In this document: positions 43,116 to 54,973 of the stretch, piece by piece
Numbering within the stretch: position 1 is the stretch's first letter
Layout: each line of letters starts with the position of its first letter
Assembly: GCF_033958435.1 (NCBI RefSeq)
Contig: NC_134137.1
Coordinates: forward strand, 63,876,001 to 63,940,000
Origin: Carettochelys insculpta
Lineage: Eukaryota; Chordata; Testudines; Carettochelyidae
Direction: 5' to 3'
Length of the DNA stretch: 64,000 nt
The notes under the pieces: generated by a model
Told to the model about the DNA's origin: nothing
Seen by the model: the letters and a program-made list of their open reading frames with translations, nothing else
Database searches by the model: none
Program-made: the position numbers and the translations under genes

Positions 43116-46100
43116 TTTCTCTTCGCGCCAAACACTGATCTTGTTTAACACTGTTTAATGTTGGATATTAACTGGGTTATGTTAATATCTTTCACCCACA
43201 TAGCCCTTCTAAGAGTAATAGAGATTAAGCACAATAAAATACATAAACAAGTTTGCACTTCCAGGGTCAGCGAAGAAATTATGTTGCTTGAGGTCAGACT
43301 GATTCTCCATTTCCCTGCCCACTCTACTTCCAGCTGACTGGCATCTGACAACACTCAGTCAAAACAGAAGCATATGGTCCTTTCAGCAAATCTCGACAGA
43401 CAGAACGATGCTTATTAGAGCTTTCCTACAGGGGTATAGGAGTTTGCCAGAGTAAGTTACTGAGGTGCTAAAGTAAAATCTGAGATTCAGTTCTATTTAG
43501 TCTGAAAATTTCTCTCCAAGTTTGCATCTCTATAAAGTTTCCTTGGAAAAAAATACAAAAGCAAGTGATTTTCTTTGATTGAGACAAAACACAGCAGCTG
43601 AGCAAAATGGTTATACAAATTTGCTTCTTTTGGAGATTATCAGCGTTTTGGGGAAGGGAGACACTTCCTCCTTCAAAATATTTCAGTGAAAAATGAACCT
43701 GGAAATGTTACTGAATATGCAAAGAAGGTCAAGTTTCATCATCTTCTTAGTTTCCCCCTCCTCATCCTTTCACATTTGAGCTGGATGGTTTGAGATCTCT
43801 GTGCCACTTCTAGACTATCAAACATGAAGGCCAGTTATGAAGGCAACTTCCAACTCACCTAGACCTAATGCGCATCTCCAATATGTTATAAAGGCATATG
43901 TTTTGCAAAGGCGTTTTGCTATCCTTTCCTGTCCTCACTGCTTTATCCAAAATTGCCATTGTCATACAAATACTGCGGTACAAAACTACCATACAAATAC
44001 AATGCTAAATTCTTAGGCCACATAACTGAGAATTTGTTTAATACTGAACTAGAAGTGAATTTTATAAGCCAATCTGTGATCTGTTTGAAGGATAATCGCC
44101 ATTGGATCCTTGATACTTCATGGACAACAAGTTTAGAGGAAAAAAAATAATATCCAATTTTTTTGCAAATTTTTGATTATTTTTAAAAGCCAATTTTACC
44201 TAGGTTTTTTGTGGAACAACACTAACTAGCATATGCCAATATGGATTCAATTATGTAGTTAATTTTAACCTTTCAAGCCTCCAATCTTTATTATTTTAAT
44301 ATGAAGTCATATTAAAATACAAATGAAGACATCGTATTTACAAATGAAGACATTGCCTTTAAACATTTAAGTTTACGGTATTGACTCAGTTCTTCTCAGA
44401 TATTAATCCCAAATGGCAGTTGAAGTTCAATCAGATGCCACAAATTTCCATCTCATGGAACCAACATGTTACATCTTTAAAGTTCCAGTACCTGCTATGT
44501 CACATCTTCCTATTATTTTCCCATGAAAAAGACAAGATTAAAAACAATGATTACATCCCAATTCTCTTGTGATGAATGTTGCTTAAAACAAGCAGATAAA
44601 GATTTGTATCTAGGCTGTGTTATAGCATCATATTATTTTCCTTAAGTCCATAACCAAAGTCACCTCCAGTAGAACTTCAGAGTCGTGATCACCTAAGTTA
44701 CAAACTAGCCAGTCAATCACACACCTCATTTGAACCCAGAAACACGTAAACAGGCAGCAGAGACCTAACAAAAGCAAATAGCATACAGCACAGTACTGCG
44801 TTCAGTGCAAACTGCTGAAATAAAAGGAAAATTTAAGAAAAAAGACATGACAAGATAAGAAAACGGTTTCTATGCCTTTTCATTTAAATTAAGAAGATTA
44901 AAAACAGCCTTTTCTTCTACCTATGGAAGTTTCAAAGCTGTATTAATTCAATGTTCTGTTGTCAACTTTGGAAAGAACAACCATAACATTTTGTTCAGAG
45001 TTCCAAATGTTTCAGAGCTATGAAAAGCTTCCCTTCCCAGGGCTCCTAATTCTGAGGTTTGACAGTATATTTAATGTTGTGGAAAATGTCATTTTGTATC
45101 AGCCTCATGCATGATTTCCTTGTATCTTGTAAGTGGCAGCAAACCTATCAAATAGTAAAACATGCACATCATACAGTTAATGGCCTCAGCTATGAGGGCT
45201 CTCTGTGACATCCCAGCATGATATAAATGTGATTTATTACCTATCATATTATTAAGGACTGTAACTCATCTTTCCTAGAGATTTCTCTTGATGCGATATG
45301 GTGCTGATCTGAGCTGTCCATAGCTCCCACTTCAGTTACCAGGCTGTGACCTCCTGAATGCAGAGATTTTTGCTGGGTCTCTGTCGATGAGGGTGAGGGA
45401 AGTGGGGAAATCACTAGCAAATTTCTTTATTTCCCATTGTCAGCATCTGGTGGCACTTCTCAAACTCTGGAAAGAGAAGCAATTAGGCCACATGACTCCC
45501 AGGTCTCCAGTTTAGATGGCTGAAGCTCCCAAGATCCAGAGACACTGTGAATCTACTCTTTAGTCACATATCTAATGAAGTACCCCCTCCAAGCCACAGC
45601 TGATACTTTCTCTTTGGAACACTTCTGTTTTCAAACCCCACTTGGCTTCATAATACATGTTTACAGGCTCACCTTTTTCCTCTTATACAGTGGTTAGAAG
45701 ACACTTTCATTTACTCTTTGGACACTTCCAAGAACTGTCCCTATGCATTATGACATACACTTCTGGTGATTAACCAGGGGAGCCAATGTTCTCTTGTGGT
45801 CCTTCGAGATCCTGTGGCATTCTCATAGGAGTGTGGGTACAATTCCTCAAGTAGCGCTCAAGCTCTTATCTCCAGTAGTTGTACTCTGCACACCTAAATT
45901 TCTAAGTGAGGTTACTTCCTTAATGTTCATAATGTGCTTCAAGACCTTTATTACAGGTGGGGGCCTGTTAACCCACTTTAATTCCCAAAGCAGATGTGGG
46001 AGGAGACTCCATATGTCATGCAGACCGCAAGCAGGCCTGCTTGTGGGGGAGGGGCAAAGGAGGCGGTCGCCCTGGGCTCAGCTGAAACACCATGGCAGCA

Positions 46101-47270
46101 CTGCTCTGGCTGTGTGGCCATTGGGTTGGGGAGGGCAGCGCTGAGCTATGGGCAGCACTGAAGGCTGACTGCCCTTGGACTCCCCATCTGCTCTTAGCCC
46201 CATCCCTTGCAGGGCACGGAGCTGAGCCCCGCCTCCCTCCTTGCCCCAGGGCCCACAGCAGCTGTCAGTGCCACTGATTGCAAGCCTTTCATGGGGACAG
46301 GCTTATTCCATGTTTCAGGTCGCGGCTCGGGCTCCTAGATGCTACAGTAATAGAGGTAATACATTTTGAATGATTAACTCCAACACCACACGCACTAAAG
46401 GTAAGCACTGAGAAAAAATGAGCGACTTTACTTGACAGACAATTCAGAAATTTACAACCCAAAGCTTGTTGCTTAGAAGAAATTTGCAGTATGACAGGCA
46501 GCTTAAAAAGAGATTTGATTGTCCCATTCCATTACATATTGAATTCCGTGCTGGGTTTTTGACGAGTCTCAGTTGTCTTAGCTGGGGTTCAATCTCCAAA
46601 CTGGATTTAGTGCTTAGCGATTATGTAAGGAAACATTTCATTTGTAGTCTCTGCAACATCAGTGTTTTAGCAAAGTCATCTGCTCCAACACACTGTGCTT
46701 TGCCAGTCTCTGTACAAATGTGCATATTGATTTGCAACAAATAACTCATTGTTCATCTATATTTTAAAATAATTTTGTTTAGCCAATGAATGACCAGTGC
46801 CTCAGCCTAGGAACTTTTTACCTGAATCAGCACCTACTTCAAAGCAGCTCCAGAGCAGCCATGGTTAGTACATTAACCATTAACAATGAATTTGTAATCA
46901 AACAGAAAATTAAAAAAGAAGTACGTTTGCTTTTAGCATGAGGCATTGCTTCTGCAGTAGCTATTATGCACAAATGTAAATCAATATAAAGTGCCTAGCT
47001 TTTTTGGTTGTTGTTGTTGTTCTTTTCAGCAACAATTAAATCTCTAAATTGTGTTAGATACAGTTAATTATAGTATAGTTTTTTGAACCAAGACCATATC
47101 GGCACACAGGCATGCTTCTATTAAATCATTAGTTCCTGACAGAAACTTCAAAAACCTGTTTATGAAATGCTCATTAGCATCTAACAAAAGAATATTACAT
47201 CTATAACAGAGCATCTCCTTTATCCCAATAGGAAATCCCCATCTAATGCTACTTCTGAAGATATGCTGAA
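43116..47270. other. Unique, mostly AT-rich DNA
   Basis: No recognised gene. Bases 46020-46290 form a GC-rich island-like patch (CCATGGCAGCACTGC...) inside AT-rich DNA, possibly a degraded non-autonomous DNA element. The frames covering it have no known domain. Confidence 0.45.
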
Positions 47271-47500
47271 ATGGCATCCTATAGCATCTTACTGTTAGTA
47301 GCCAAAGCCTTAAATTATGCAGCACCAATCTACCTGAGGGACCATCTGCTGCTTTATGTCCTGTTGAGATCAGCAGGAATGGAACTCTTAACTTACCTCT
47401 CTTCAGGGATGGTTAATTTAGCACACAGAGCAAGGAGACTGTTAGCTAGCAGCCAAGACACATTTTTTTGCTTTTTCTTCAGTTGTATGTTTTCTTAATT
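47271..47500 (+). pseudogene. Possible LINE ORF2 C-terminal remnant
   Basis: The plus frame gives LLVAKALNYAAPIYLRDHLL, recalling the KALxxLAPxYLxDxL motif near the C-terminus of L2/Rex-type LINE proteins. The motif then fades. Only this motif supports it. Confidence 0.3.
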
Positions 47501-48139
47501 TTCGTTGTTGTATATTGCTGATACTATTGAGTTACACTAGCTAGGAATTTTTGAAGTCATGTGGACATCTTTGTTTTATTAAGTCAGTTTTGTACAGTGT
47601 CTAGAGAACTGTAGCATTAGAAAATATATAATACTAGCAAATTTACCCAGCATTAATCACGTGTGTAAGTCAAGTAAGTTTTTCCTTTTCCTATTTTGGA
47701 AAACATACATGGTTTATGTAAATTATTGCAATTTTGGAAAATGAAAGGAAAAAAACTTTTTAATCCATCGAGTAATCCATCGAGTGTCTCTTTGTTCCTC
47801 ATTCTTGTTTGCTTTAGCTGTTGGCATGGGATTCAGTGGGAGGCAGAGTCATGGTATGGCATGGGAATGGGGGCATCACAGCAGAGGTTTTGGTGTCCCA
47901 GGGCTTAGGACGGGGTGGAAGGTAGTGGAGTTGGGGCAGGAGGTGGAGGAAGCAGGGGAGAGAGTTTGGTGTGTATGTGTGTGGGGTTCAGCTGGAACAT
48001 GGGAGCTGGCTGAGCAAGGGCTTAAGGCAGGGGGCTGGGAGGTCTCAAGGGAGTTACTGGGGGGTGGCCACAGAAGCAAAGATGGAGCTGGTCCATGGGG
48101 AGGTCAGGCCTGTGCTGCTTGGCCCTGGCATCTCCTCAG
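47501..48139. other. Unique DNA; the 47820-48140 part is G-rich
   Basis: The G-rich part has purine-rich runs such as GGGGCAGGAGGTGGAGG. Nothing recognised; the 144-residue plus frame at 47784-48218 looks like base-composition noise and runs into the LTR. Confidence 0.4.
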
Positions 48140-48144
48140 GGGGT

Positions 48145-49206
48145 TGTTAGCCGGTGGCCAGGTAATGTGCAGTGAGGTACTCCCCTGGGTCCTAAACAAC
48201 CCAGTTTTTTACTGTTAGAGCAGGCAGCTCCTAGCACTCTCACCCACGGCCAGGCTGTGGTAACCAAACGGTTACAGTTCTTTTGTTGTGCCGGCTGTGT
48301 TGCAGTAACAAAAGGGTTAACAAAATAGTTAGGCTTGGATCTTAACTAGTTACAAGTTTATTAAGCTACAGTTATAAGCGTGTGGTTACAAAAGGCTATT
48401 GTTTACTTCTTATATGCTAGCAAAGTACAGGTGTTAACAAGTTATGTTACAATCCAATACAAAGATATCTGTTGCCATCTAACACAATGATGTCTTGGCA
48501 CAATGACATCTAGTTACAGAACTCTAATTCTTTAGCTGTGCACAAAAAAAGTCAGAGACCTAGCATGGGTGTATCTTACCCTCTCTGCGTCTCTCGATAC
48601 CAGCGTAGCCAAGCCGGATCGGTCACTCAATTCCGCGGAAAGACGAATACAAGGTTGGGCGTCCCCAGTTGTGGACCTCGGGAGGCAATCACCTGACCCG
48701 ACCAGCAGGTAGTTGGTTGAATGCACTCAAAGTTAGAGTTCTGCTGGACCCATCTTTTATACCCCTTTTGGGTTATGTATTCTCTTTCTTATCTATGGTG
48801 CCAGATCATACTGGTCTGTCTTTGTGACGCCAGTTTGTTACAAGGGCATTTCTACTTAGTTTGCACTTGTAAGACAAGAGATAAACAATTTAGGAGTACA
48901 GGACATTCTTTTGTGCGGGCGGGGCACGTCCCCTTCTGGGTGATTGTGTGTGTGCATCATATTGATCAATGCCAGCTGGGGTGATTTCTGAGGGTCCCCC
49001 CCCCCCCATGTTGACAGTCTGGCCTGTTAGCCTTCTAGCTGTACTTTCTGCTTCTCAGGGTCACGATAAGATAGCATATCTGGGCCTCAATGAGGGCATC
49101 AAAGACTATGCTGTCAGCAGCCGTTTCCGTGCCCTGTGTGCTCCTCAGTGGGGGGGGGGGGCAACGAGCAAGCTGGCTTGTAAGGGGGAGACTCTGTCTG
49201 GCTACA
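48145..49206 (-). mobile_element. Solo LTR, second copy, 1062 bp, inverted
   Basis: The same family as 39173-40235, read on the minus strand: starts TGTAGCCAGACAGAG at 49206 and ends CCGGCTAACA at 48145. Flanked by GGGGT on both sides (48140-48144 and 49207-49211). Long stretches are identical to the other copy and the length differs by one base, so both probably come from a recent burst. The TATA box and AATAAA are conserved. Confidence 0.9.
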
Positions 49207-50418
49207 GGGGTCCATGCTGTGGTTCCTGGCCAATGTCTGGGAAGCTATACCGCTGCATAGGAAAGATAGAAAGTGTGGTAAAAGTCCACACCGGCTTATC
49301 CAGGAGATCTTGCAGGATCTCAAAATCTAAAAGGAGTTATATAAAAAGTAGAAATTAGGACAAATGACAAAGGATGAGCATAAGCAAACAATATATGTAT
49401 GTGGGGGAAAGGTTAGAAAGGCAAAGGCACAAAACAAGCTCAAACTAGAGAGAGAGACATAAAGGGCAACAAGAAAACATTCTATAAAAATGTTAGAAGC
49501 AAGAGGAAAACCAAGGACAGAGTAGGCCCACTGCTCACTGAGGAGGGAGAAACAATATCAGGAAACTTGGAAATGGCGTCTTTGTTTTGGTCTTCACCAA
49601 GAAGTCTGATAAAGGAATGCCTAACATAGCGCATGGTGGTTGGAGGGTATAGGTTTAGAAGATAAAATAAAACAGAACAAGTTAAAAATAATACAGAGAA
49701 GTTAGATGACTGCAAGTCACCAGGGCCTGATGAAATGCATCCTAGAATACTCAAGGAGCTGATGGAGGAGGTATCTGAGCTTTTAGCTATCATCTTTGAA
49801 AAGTCCTGGAAGTCCGGAGAGATTGCAAAAGACTGAAAAAGGGCAAATATAGTGCCCATCTATAAAAAGGGAAATAAGAGCAACCCAGGAAACTACAGGC
49901 CAGTCAGTTTAACTTCTGTGCTGGGAGAAATAATGGAACAAGTAATTAAATAATTCATCTGCAAACATCTGGAAAAAAATAAGGTGATAGGTAACAGCAA
50001 CCGTGGATTTGTAAAGAACAAATCACCTCAAACCAATCTGATAGCCTTCTTTGATAGGATTACAAGTCTTGTGGATAAGGGAGAAGCAGTGGACGTGGTA
50101 TACCTAGACTTCAGTAAGGCATTTGATAAAGTCTCCCATGGTCTTTTATCAATAAATGAGGCAAATGCAATTTGGACTGGGCTACTATAAGGTGGGTGTA
50201 TGACTGGCTGGATAACTATTCTCAAAGAGTAGTTAAGTAACAGTTCACAATCATGTTGGAAGGGCATAACAAGTGGGGTTCTGCAGGGTCTGTTTTGGGA
50301 CCATTCTATTCAATATCTTCATCAACAATTTAGATATTTGCATAGAGAGTACGCTTAAGTTTGCAGGTGATACCAACCTGGGAGGAGTTGCAACTGCTTT
50401 GGAGGATAGAGTCATAAG

Positions 50419-51111
50419 TAGGGTGGCCATATCTCCCTATCCCAAATACGAGACAGGGAGATATGGGAGGGAAAGGCAGCTCTTCCCGGTTCCACTGAGG
50501 AGCAGGGAGCTGGGAATCCAGCAGCAGCTGTGGGTGGGCTCCCAGCTCCCCATGCCTCTGGGAGCCGGCATGGAGGCAGCAGATGCTGGTGCTCCTCCCA
50601 GCTTCCCCAAGCCTTGGGGAGCCGGGAAGTAGTCATCAGCCACAGGTGCTCCCCCACACCTCTGGGAGCCGGGAAGTGGGTGACAGCAGACGGTGCTCTC
50701 CCAGCTTCCCTGAGGCTCTGGGAGCCGGGAAGCAGGTGGCAGCCACTGGTGCTCCCCCAGCTTCCTGGAGCCTCAGGGAGCCAGGAAGGGGACGGCAGCT
50801 ACCAGTTCTCCTCCTGGCTTCCCCAAGCCTCAGGAAGCTGGGAAGGAAGCAGCAGGCACCAGTTGTCCTCCTGGCTTCCCCAAGTCTCAGGGTATTGGGA
50901 AGCAGGTGGCAATCACCCCCAGAACCCCAACCTACCCTTATCTTTGCAGGCCCCCCCACTGGCTCCCTCTTTCTGTGTCCAGAGAACTTGTGAACACGCT
51001 GGTGAGGGAAAAGTCAGCCAGCAGGGAGGGGGCCAAATAGGGGGCAATTAGCCCCTTTTCAAATATAAATGGGAACGCCTTCTGCCCACTACGGGATGGG
51101 TGGTCACCCTA
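50419..51111. mobile_element. hAT-like non-autonomous element, 693 bp, with internal minisatellite
   Basis: Ends TAGGGTGGCCA and reversed TAGGGTGACCA. Flanks GTCATAAG (50411-50418) and GTCATAAC (51112-51119) match at 7 of 8, and the CR1 sequence reads through when one copy is removed. The 8-bp duplication points to hAT. No transposase. Confidence 0.8.
50585..50920. repeat. Minisatellite, unit about 60 bp, roughly 5-6 diverged copies
   Basis: Each unit contains GCTCCTCCCAGCTTCCCC (or close), then CTCTGGGAGCCGGGAAG and a GGTGGCAGCCAC-like spacer. Units are diverged from one another. Long open frames on both strands across it are a result of the repeated unit. Confidence 0.8.
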
Positions 51112-51957
51112 GTCATAACTCAAAATAACCTGGACAAACTGGAGAAATGGTCTGAGATAAACAGGATGAAGTTTAATATGGACAAATGCAAAGTACTCCA
51201 CTTAGGAAGAAACAATCAGCTTCACGCATACGTACAGAATGGGAAGCGACTGTCTAGGAAGGAGTAATGCAGAAAGGGATTTAGGGATCATAGTGGACCA
51301 TAAGCTAAATATGAGTTAACACTGTGATTCTGTTGCAAAAAAAAGCAAACATGATTCTGGGATACATTAATAGGAGTCTTGTGAGGCAGACATGAGAAGT
51401 CATTCTTCCACTTTACTCAGCGCTGACTAGGCCTCAGTAGGAATGTTGTATCCAGTTCTGGGCACCACATTTCAACAAAGACATGGAGAAATTGGAGAAG
51501 GTCCAGAGAAAAGCAACAAAAATGATTGAAGATCTAGAGAACATGAGCTATGAGGGAAGACTGAAAGAACTGGGCTTGTTTAAATTAGAAAAGAGAAGAC
51601 TGAGATGGGACATGATAGTGGTTTTCAAGTACCTAAAAGAGGGTTACAAGGAGGAGGGAGAAAAAATGTTCTCTTTGGCCTCTGAGAATAGGAGAAGAAA
51701 CAATAGGCTTAAACTGCAGCAAGGGAGGTTTAAGTTGGACATTGGGAAAAATTTCCTAAATGTCAGGGTCATTAAACACTATAATAAATTGACTCAGGAG
51801 GTTGTGGAATCTCCATCACTGGAGATATTTAAGAGCAGGCTAGATATCTATCTGGGATGGTCTAGATGGTGCTTGGTCCTGCTGTGAGGGCAGGGGACTG
51901 GACTTGATGACCTCTCAAGGTCCCTTCCAGTTCTAGTGTTCTATTATTCTATGATTT

Positions 51958-52960
51958 TACATATACAGACACACTGTCATGGACTATGAAAGTGATCGCC
52001 CACCTCTATGCAGCATTGCTAAGGCCAGACCAAAGCCTTGATTCTGCAGGCTGGGACTACACGCATGCTTAAAGTTAAGCATGACACTGTTTGCAGTATC
52101 AGAGCTCCAATTTTGTAAGAGCAGGTGTTAGAATTATTGATATTTGAAATTATTAACATGGGAAACTCCCAAACACTAATTTAGCACAGATTGCTTCGTT
52201 AAAGCCAAAGGCCAAATGGTACTTATACAATTGCCCTAAATAATGAGTTAAAAACCTAACTCATAAGCAGTTTATTACATCCACGCAGTCACAGAGCATT
52301 TGAGCAATATACTTACAAACAGGCTAAACCCAAGTGTGGTCAAGCAGAGATTAGTAATGAACCCTTCAACAGTTTATATTTATACCCTTTAAACAAATGA
52401 TGTCATTGCCCATTACTGATTTCCACTGAAACCAAATATGACACACCGTTCATCCTCATTTTCACTCTTAATCGAGGTAAGATTCACAGCCTTCTTCCTC
52501 ACCGAGGCCTGTCCTCCCCTCCTTCTCACTGTCCAACAGTTTCTCACTGCATCTGGTTTCACATAGGCTTTACCACTGGCAGGTGGGTAAAGGAAAGGCC
52601 ATGGTGGCTATTATATGACAGATTGTTTTCATTATTATTATTATTATTATTATTACTATTATTATTATTATTATTATTATTTAAAACCACCTGCACTCAC
52701 CCTTATCAGTCACAGTCATTTTTAGAAACTTCCCCTTACTGCATAAGATCTTCTTTGAGCCAGACATTGTCTCTACGTTATTCTTTCTAGCCATACTACT
52801 TATTTTCAAGGCCTTCCATTTTCTTGCTAATTAGGGGCTCTCTCTACAGCATACATATTTTAACCAACTTTAAGCTAATTCTTTAATTTTATACTTATCC
52901 TACAGCAAATAAATACTTCTGCTTTCTATTGGCTGTTAACCAATATCATGAATAAATGAC
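51958..52960. other. Unique AT-rich DNA
   Basis: Nothing recognised apart from the ATT microsatellite. Confidence 0.5.
52630..52682. repeat. (ATT)n microsatellite, about 17 units
   Basis: Nearly pure ATT repeats with one ACT interruption. Confidence 0.95.
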
Positions 52961-53473
52961 TGTAATGGGTTAAAGCCAGAGAGAGTGGGTTCTCTCTTGG
53001 CAAGCAGCCAGGTGAGCCAATGGGAAGAAAGAGGGGGATTTTTTGAATTGAAGCAGTTACATGCTGAGGAGCCTTTTATGTGTGTGTATGTGTGAGAGAG
53101 AGAGAGAGGAGGAGGAGGAGTGAGACACAAAGATATTTAAGCTTGAGCAGGCTTAAGGAATTCAGTAAATATCCAGGCCACAAGGAGATCTGGGCATACA
53201 GATATGTAAGCAGAAAGGAAATATTTAGTCAGACACTTTCAAGTTATTTTTTATTTTGGGTTTGCTGCAGGACTTCTTAGGCTGGCTGATGTACCCACCC
53301 TGTACATTGTAACACTTAAACTGGATCCAAAGGAAGTCTGTGCTTTAAACTATATTTTTTTACTTGCTCTGTAACATCTAGCAGCTAAGTATGCTTTATC
53401 ACGTAAATCTTTTGTGTTGTTAAAAAATCGCCATTTGAAAAAAAGACAGTGATTTCATTCTGGTGTTCTAGAG

Positions 53474-53962
53474 CAGGCATGCACAAAGTGGGGGTGCACC
53501 CCCCCCGAGGGCCGCAACATTTCGTAAGTGGGGGGTGCAGCACAATTACCTCCCTCCTGCTGCGGCTTCCGTTGCCTCACCAGCCCTCTGCATTCTCCCA
53601 CGTGGCCTCTGCTGCTGCTGTCACCAAGGGAACCCTGCTGCTGGGCCAAGCAGAATGTGCAGAGGCCCCAGTTAATGCAGTGGGAGTGCCAATACATTCC
53701 TGGCTTAGTAAGTTACCCTCCTGAGGTCCCTCCTTGGTATCTTCTTGGAGTCTTTCTGACAAGCACCGCTTCCCCTTTGTGGCACCCCTTGGAGCCCCCC
53801 AGCACCCACTTCCTGAGCATCCCATCCCCTTCTCAAGCATCCCACCCTCTTCCTGAGTGCCCCCACATGTTCTTTCCTGTGGCCCTCCCACAGGTTAGAG
53901 GGGCCCCAGCTAACTACAGGGCTGAAAAGTGGGGTCTCAGATAAAAAGTTTCTTCACGCCTG
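53474..53962. mobile_element. hAT-like non-autonomous element
   Basis: Ends CAGGCATGCACAAAG and reversed CAGGCGTGAAGAAAC. Flanks TTCTAGAG (53466-53473) and TCCAAGAG (53963-53970) match at 6 of 8. The frames inside (53528-53944) are not recognised. Confidence 0.6.
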
Positions 53963-54261
53963 TCCAAGAGAAGGGTCTAGATGCATGCCTAAGAATGAAA
54001 GATCAACTATCAGTTTGCAGCTTAATTTCTTCCTCCTTGTTTGCAAGGTCTCTCCGAAGGGAGGATTAAGAGCCTGGGGTTATCCCACAGGGAGACATCC
54101 TACTTACGTCTTCCTGGTTTTAAAGAGGTTTTCTCACTTGGGTGGTGGCGGCTATCTGCCAAGATCAGGGAATCTGTGACCTTGGGAGACTTTTAATCAG
54201 AAGTTTATAGAAGCAAGGTATTTTAAATGTCTCTTGCGGGTACCCACCTTCTGCACTCAGA

Positions 54262-54943
54262 GGCTACATCTACACGTGAAGCCTACATCGAAATAGGCTA
54301 TTTCGATGAGTAACGTCTACACGTCCTCCAGGGCTGGCAACGTCGATGTTCAACTTCGACGTTGCGCGGCACCACATCGAAATAGGCGCTGCGAGGGAAC
54401 GTCTACATGCCAAAGTAGCACACATCGAAATAAGGGTGCCAGGCACAGCTGCAGATAGGGTCACAGGGCGGACTCAACAGCAAGCCGCTCCCTTAAAGGG
54501 CCCCTCCCAGACACAGTTGCACTAAACAACACAAGATACACAGAGCTGACAACTGGTTGCAGACCCTGTGCCTGCAGCATGGATCCCCAGCTGCCGCAGC
54601 AGCAGCCAGAAGCCCTGGGCTAAGGGCTGCTGCCCACGGTGACCATAGAGCCCCGCAGGGGCTCGAGAGAGAGCGTCTCTCAACCCCTCAGCTGATGGTC
54701 GCCATGGCGGACCCCGCTATTTTGAAGTTGCGGGACGCACAACGACTACACGGTCCCTACTTCGACGTTGAACGTCGAAGTAGGGCGCTATTCCTATCCC
54801 CTCATGGGGTTAGCGACTTCGACGTCTCGCCGCCTAACGTCGAAGTTAACTTCAAAATAGCGCCCGGCGCGTGTAGCCGTGACGGGTGCTATTTCGAAGT
54901 TAGTGCCGCTACTTTGAAGTAGCGTGCACGTGTAGACACGGCT
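54262..54943 (+). mobile_element. 682-bp non-autonomous Harbinger element
   Basis: Termini GGCTACATCTACACGTG and reversed AGCCGTGTCTACACGTG, flanked by AGA (54259-54261 and 54944-54946). Bases up to about 54620 correspond to the left end of the long element including the transposase start (ATGGATCCCCAG at 54579). The rest matches the right end at 1500-1786. The join falls just after MDPQLPQQQPEALG, the same place as in the copy at 33092-33773. The 121-codon frame 54557-54922 spans the join. Confidence 0.9.
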
Positions 54944-54973
54944 AGAGTGTCAGAGTGGGGAACAGCCTTGACA

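Larger units (their letters stand above)
49450..51887 (+). pseudogene. CR1 ORF2 reverse transcriptase, many breaks
   Basis: Readable pieces: the linker (49490-49860), SNRGFVKNKSPQTNLIAFFDRIT, motif A VVYLDFSKAFDKVSH (about 50090-50140), then a frame change. Motif B is degraded (frameshifted around 50275-50310). The catalytic FADDTK region reads FAGDT, so the first Asp is replaced by Gly. After the hAT insertion the thumb and tail continue (51483-51870, KMIEDLENMSYEGRLKELGLF). Inactive; more decayed than the 21372 copy of the same broad subfamily. Confidence 0.8.
49250..51957 (+). mobile_element. CR1 LINE, plus strand, interrupted by a hAT-like element
   Basis: CR1 homology begins near 49250 (GGAAAGATAGAAAGTGTGG), in the region between endonuclease and RT, and ends in the TTCTATTATTCTATGATTTT tail at about 51957. 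It is split at 50418/51112. Confidence 0.85.
52961..54973 (+). repeat. LTR-like repeat, long copy, with two nested transposons
   Basis: Starts TGTAATGGGTTAAAGCCAGA and ends ACAGCCTTGACA. Its two ends match the short copy at 35768-36038. Contains a (GA)n/(GGA)n run at 53093-53120, a hAT-like element (53474-53962) and a Harbinger derivative (54262-54943); without them it is about 840 bp. TG...CA ends suggest an LTR, but no target duplication or internal gene supports it. Confidence 0.45.

Noticed and set aside
47784..48218. 144-codon frame as a possible gene
   Set aside because: Ends inside the solo LTR and consists of G-rich low-complexity sequence.
50585..50920. CRISPR-like regular repeats
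   Set aside because: The repeat units are diverged and directly adjacent with no unique spacers; the context is a eukaryotic transposon.
50530..51051. 173- and 136-codon repetitive frames
   Set aside because: Produced by the 60-bp minisatellite, whose unit length is near a multiple of three, inside a hAT-like element.
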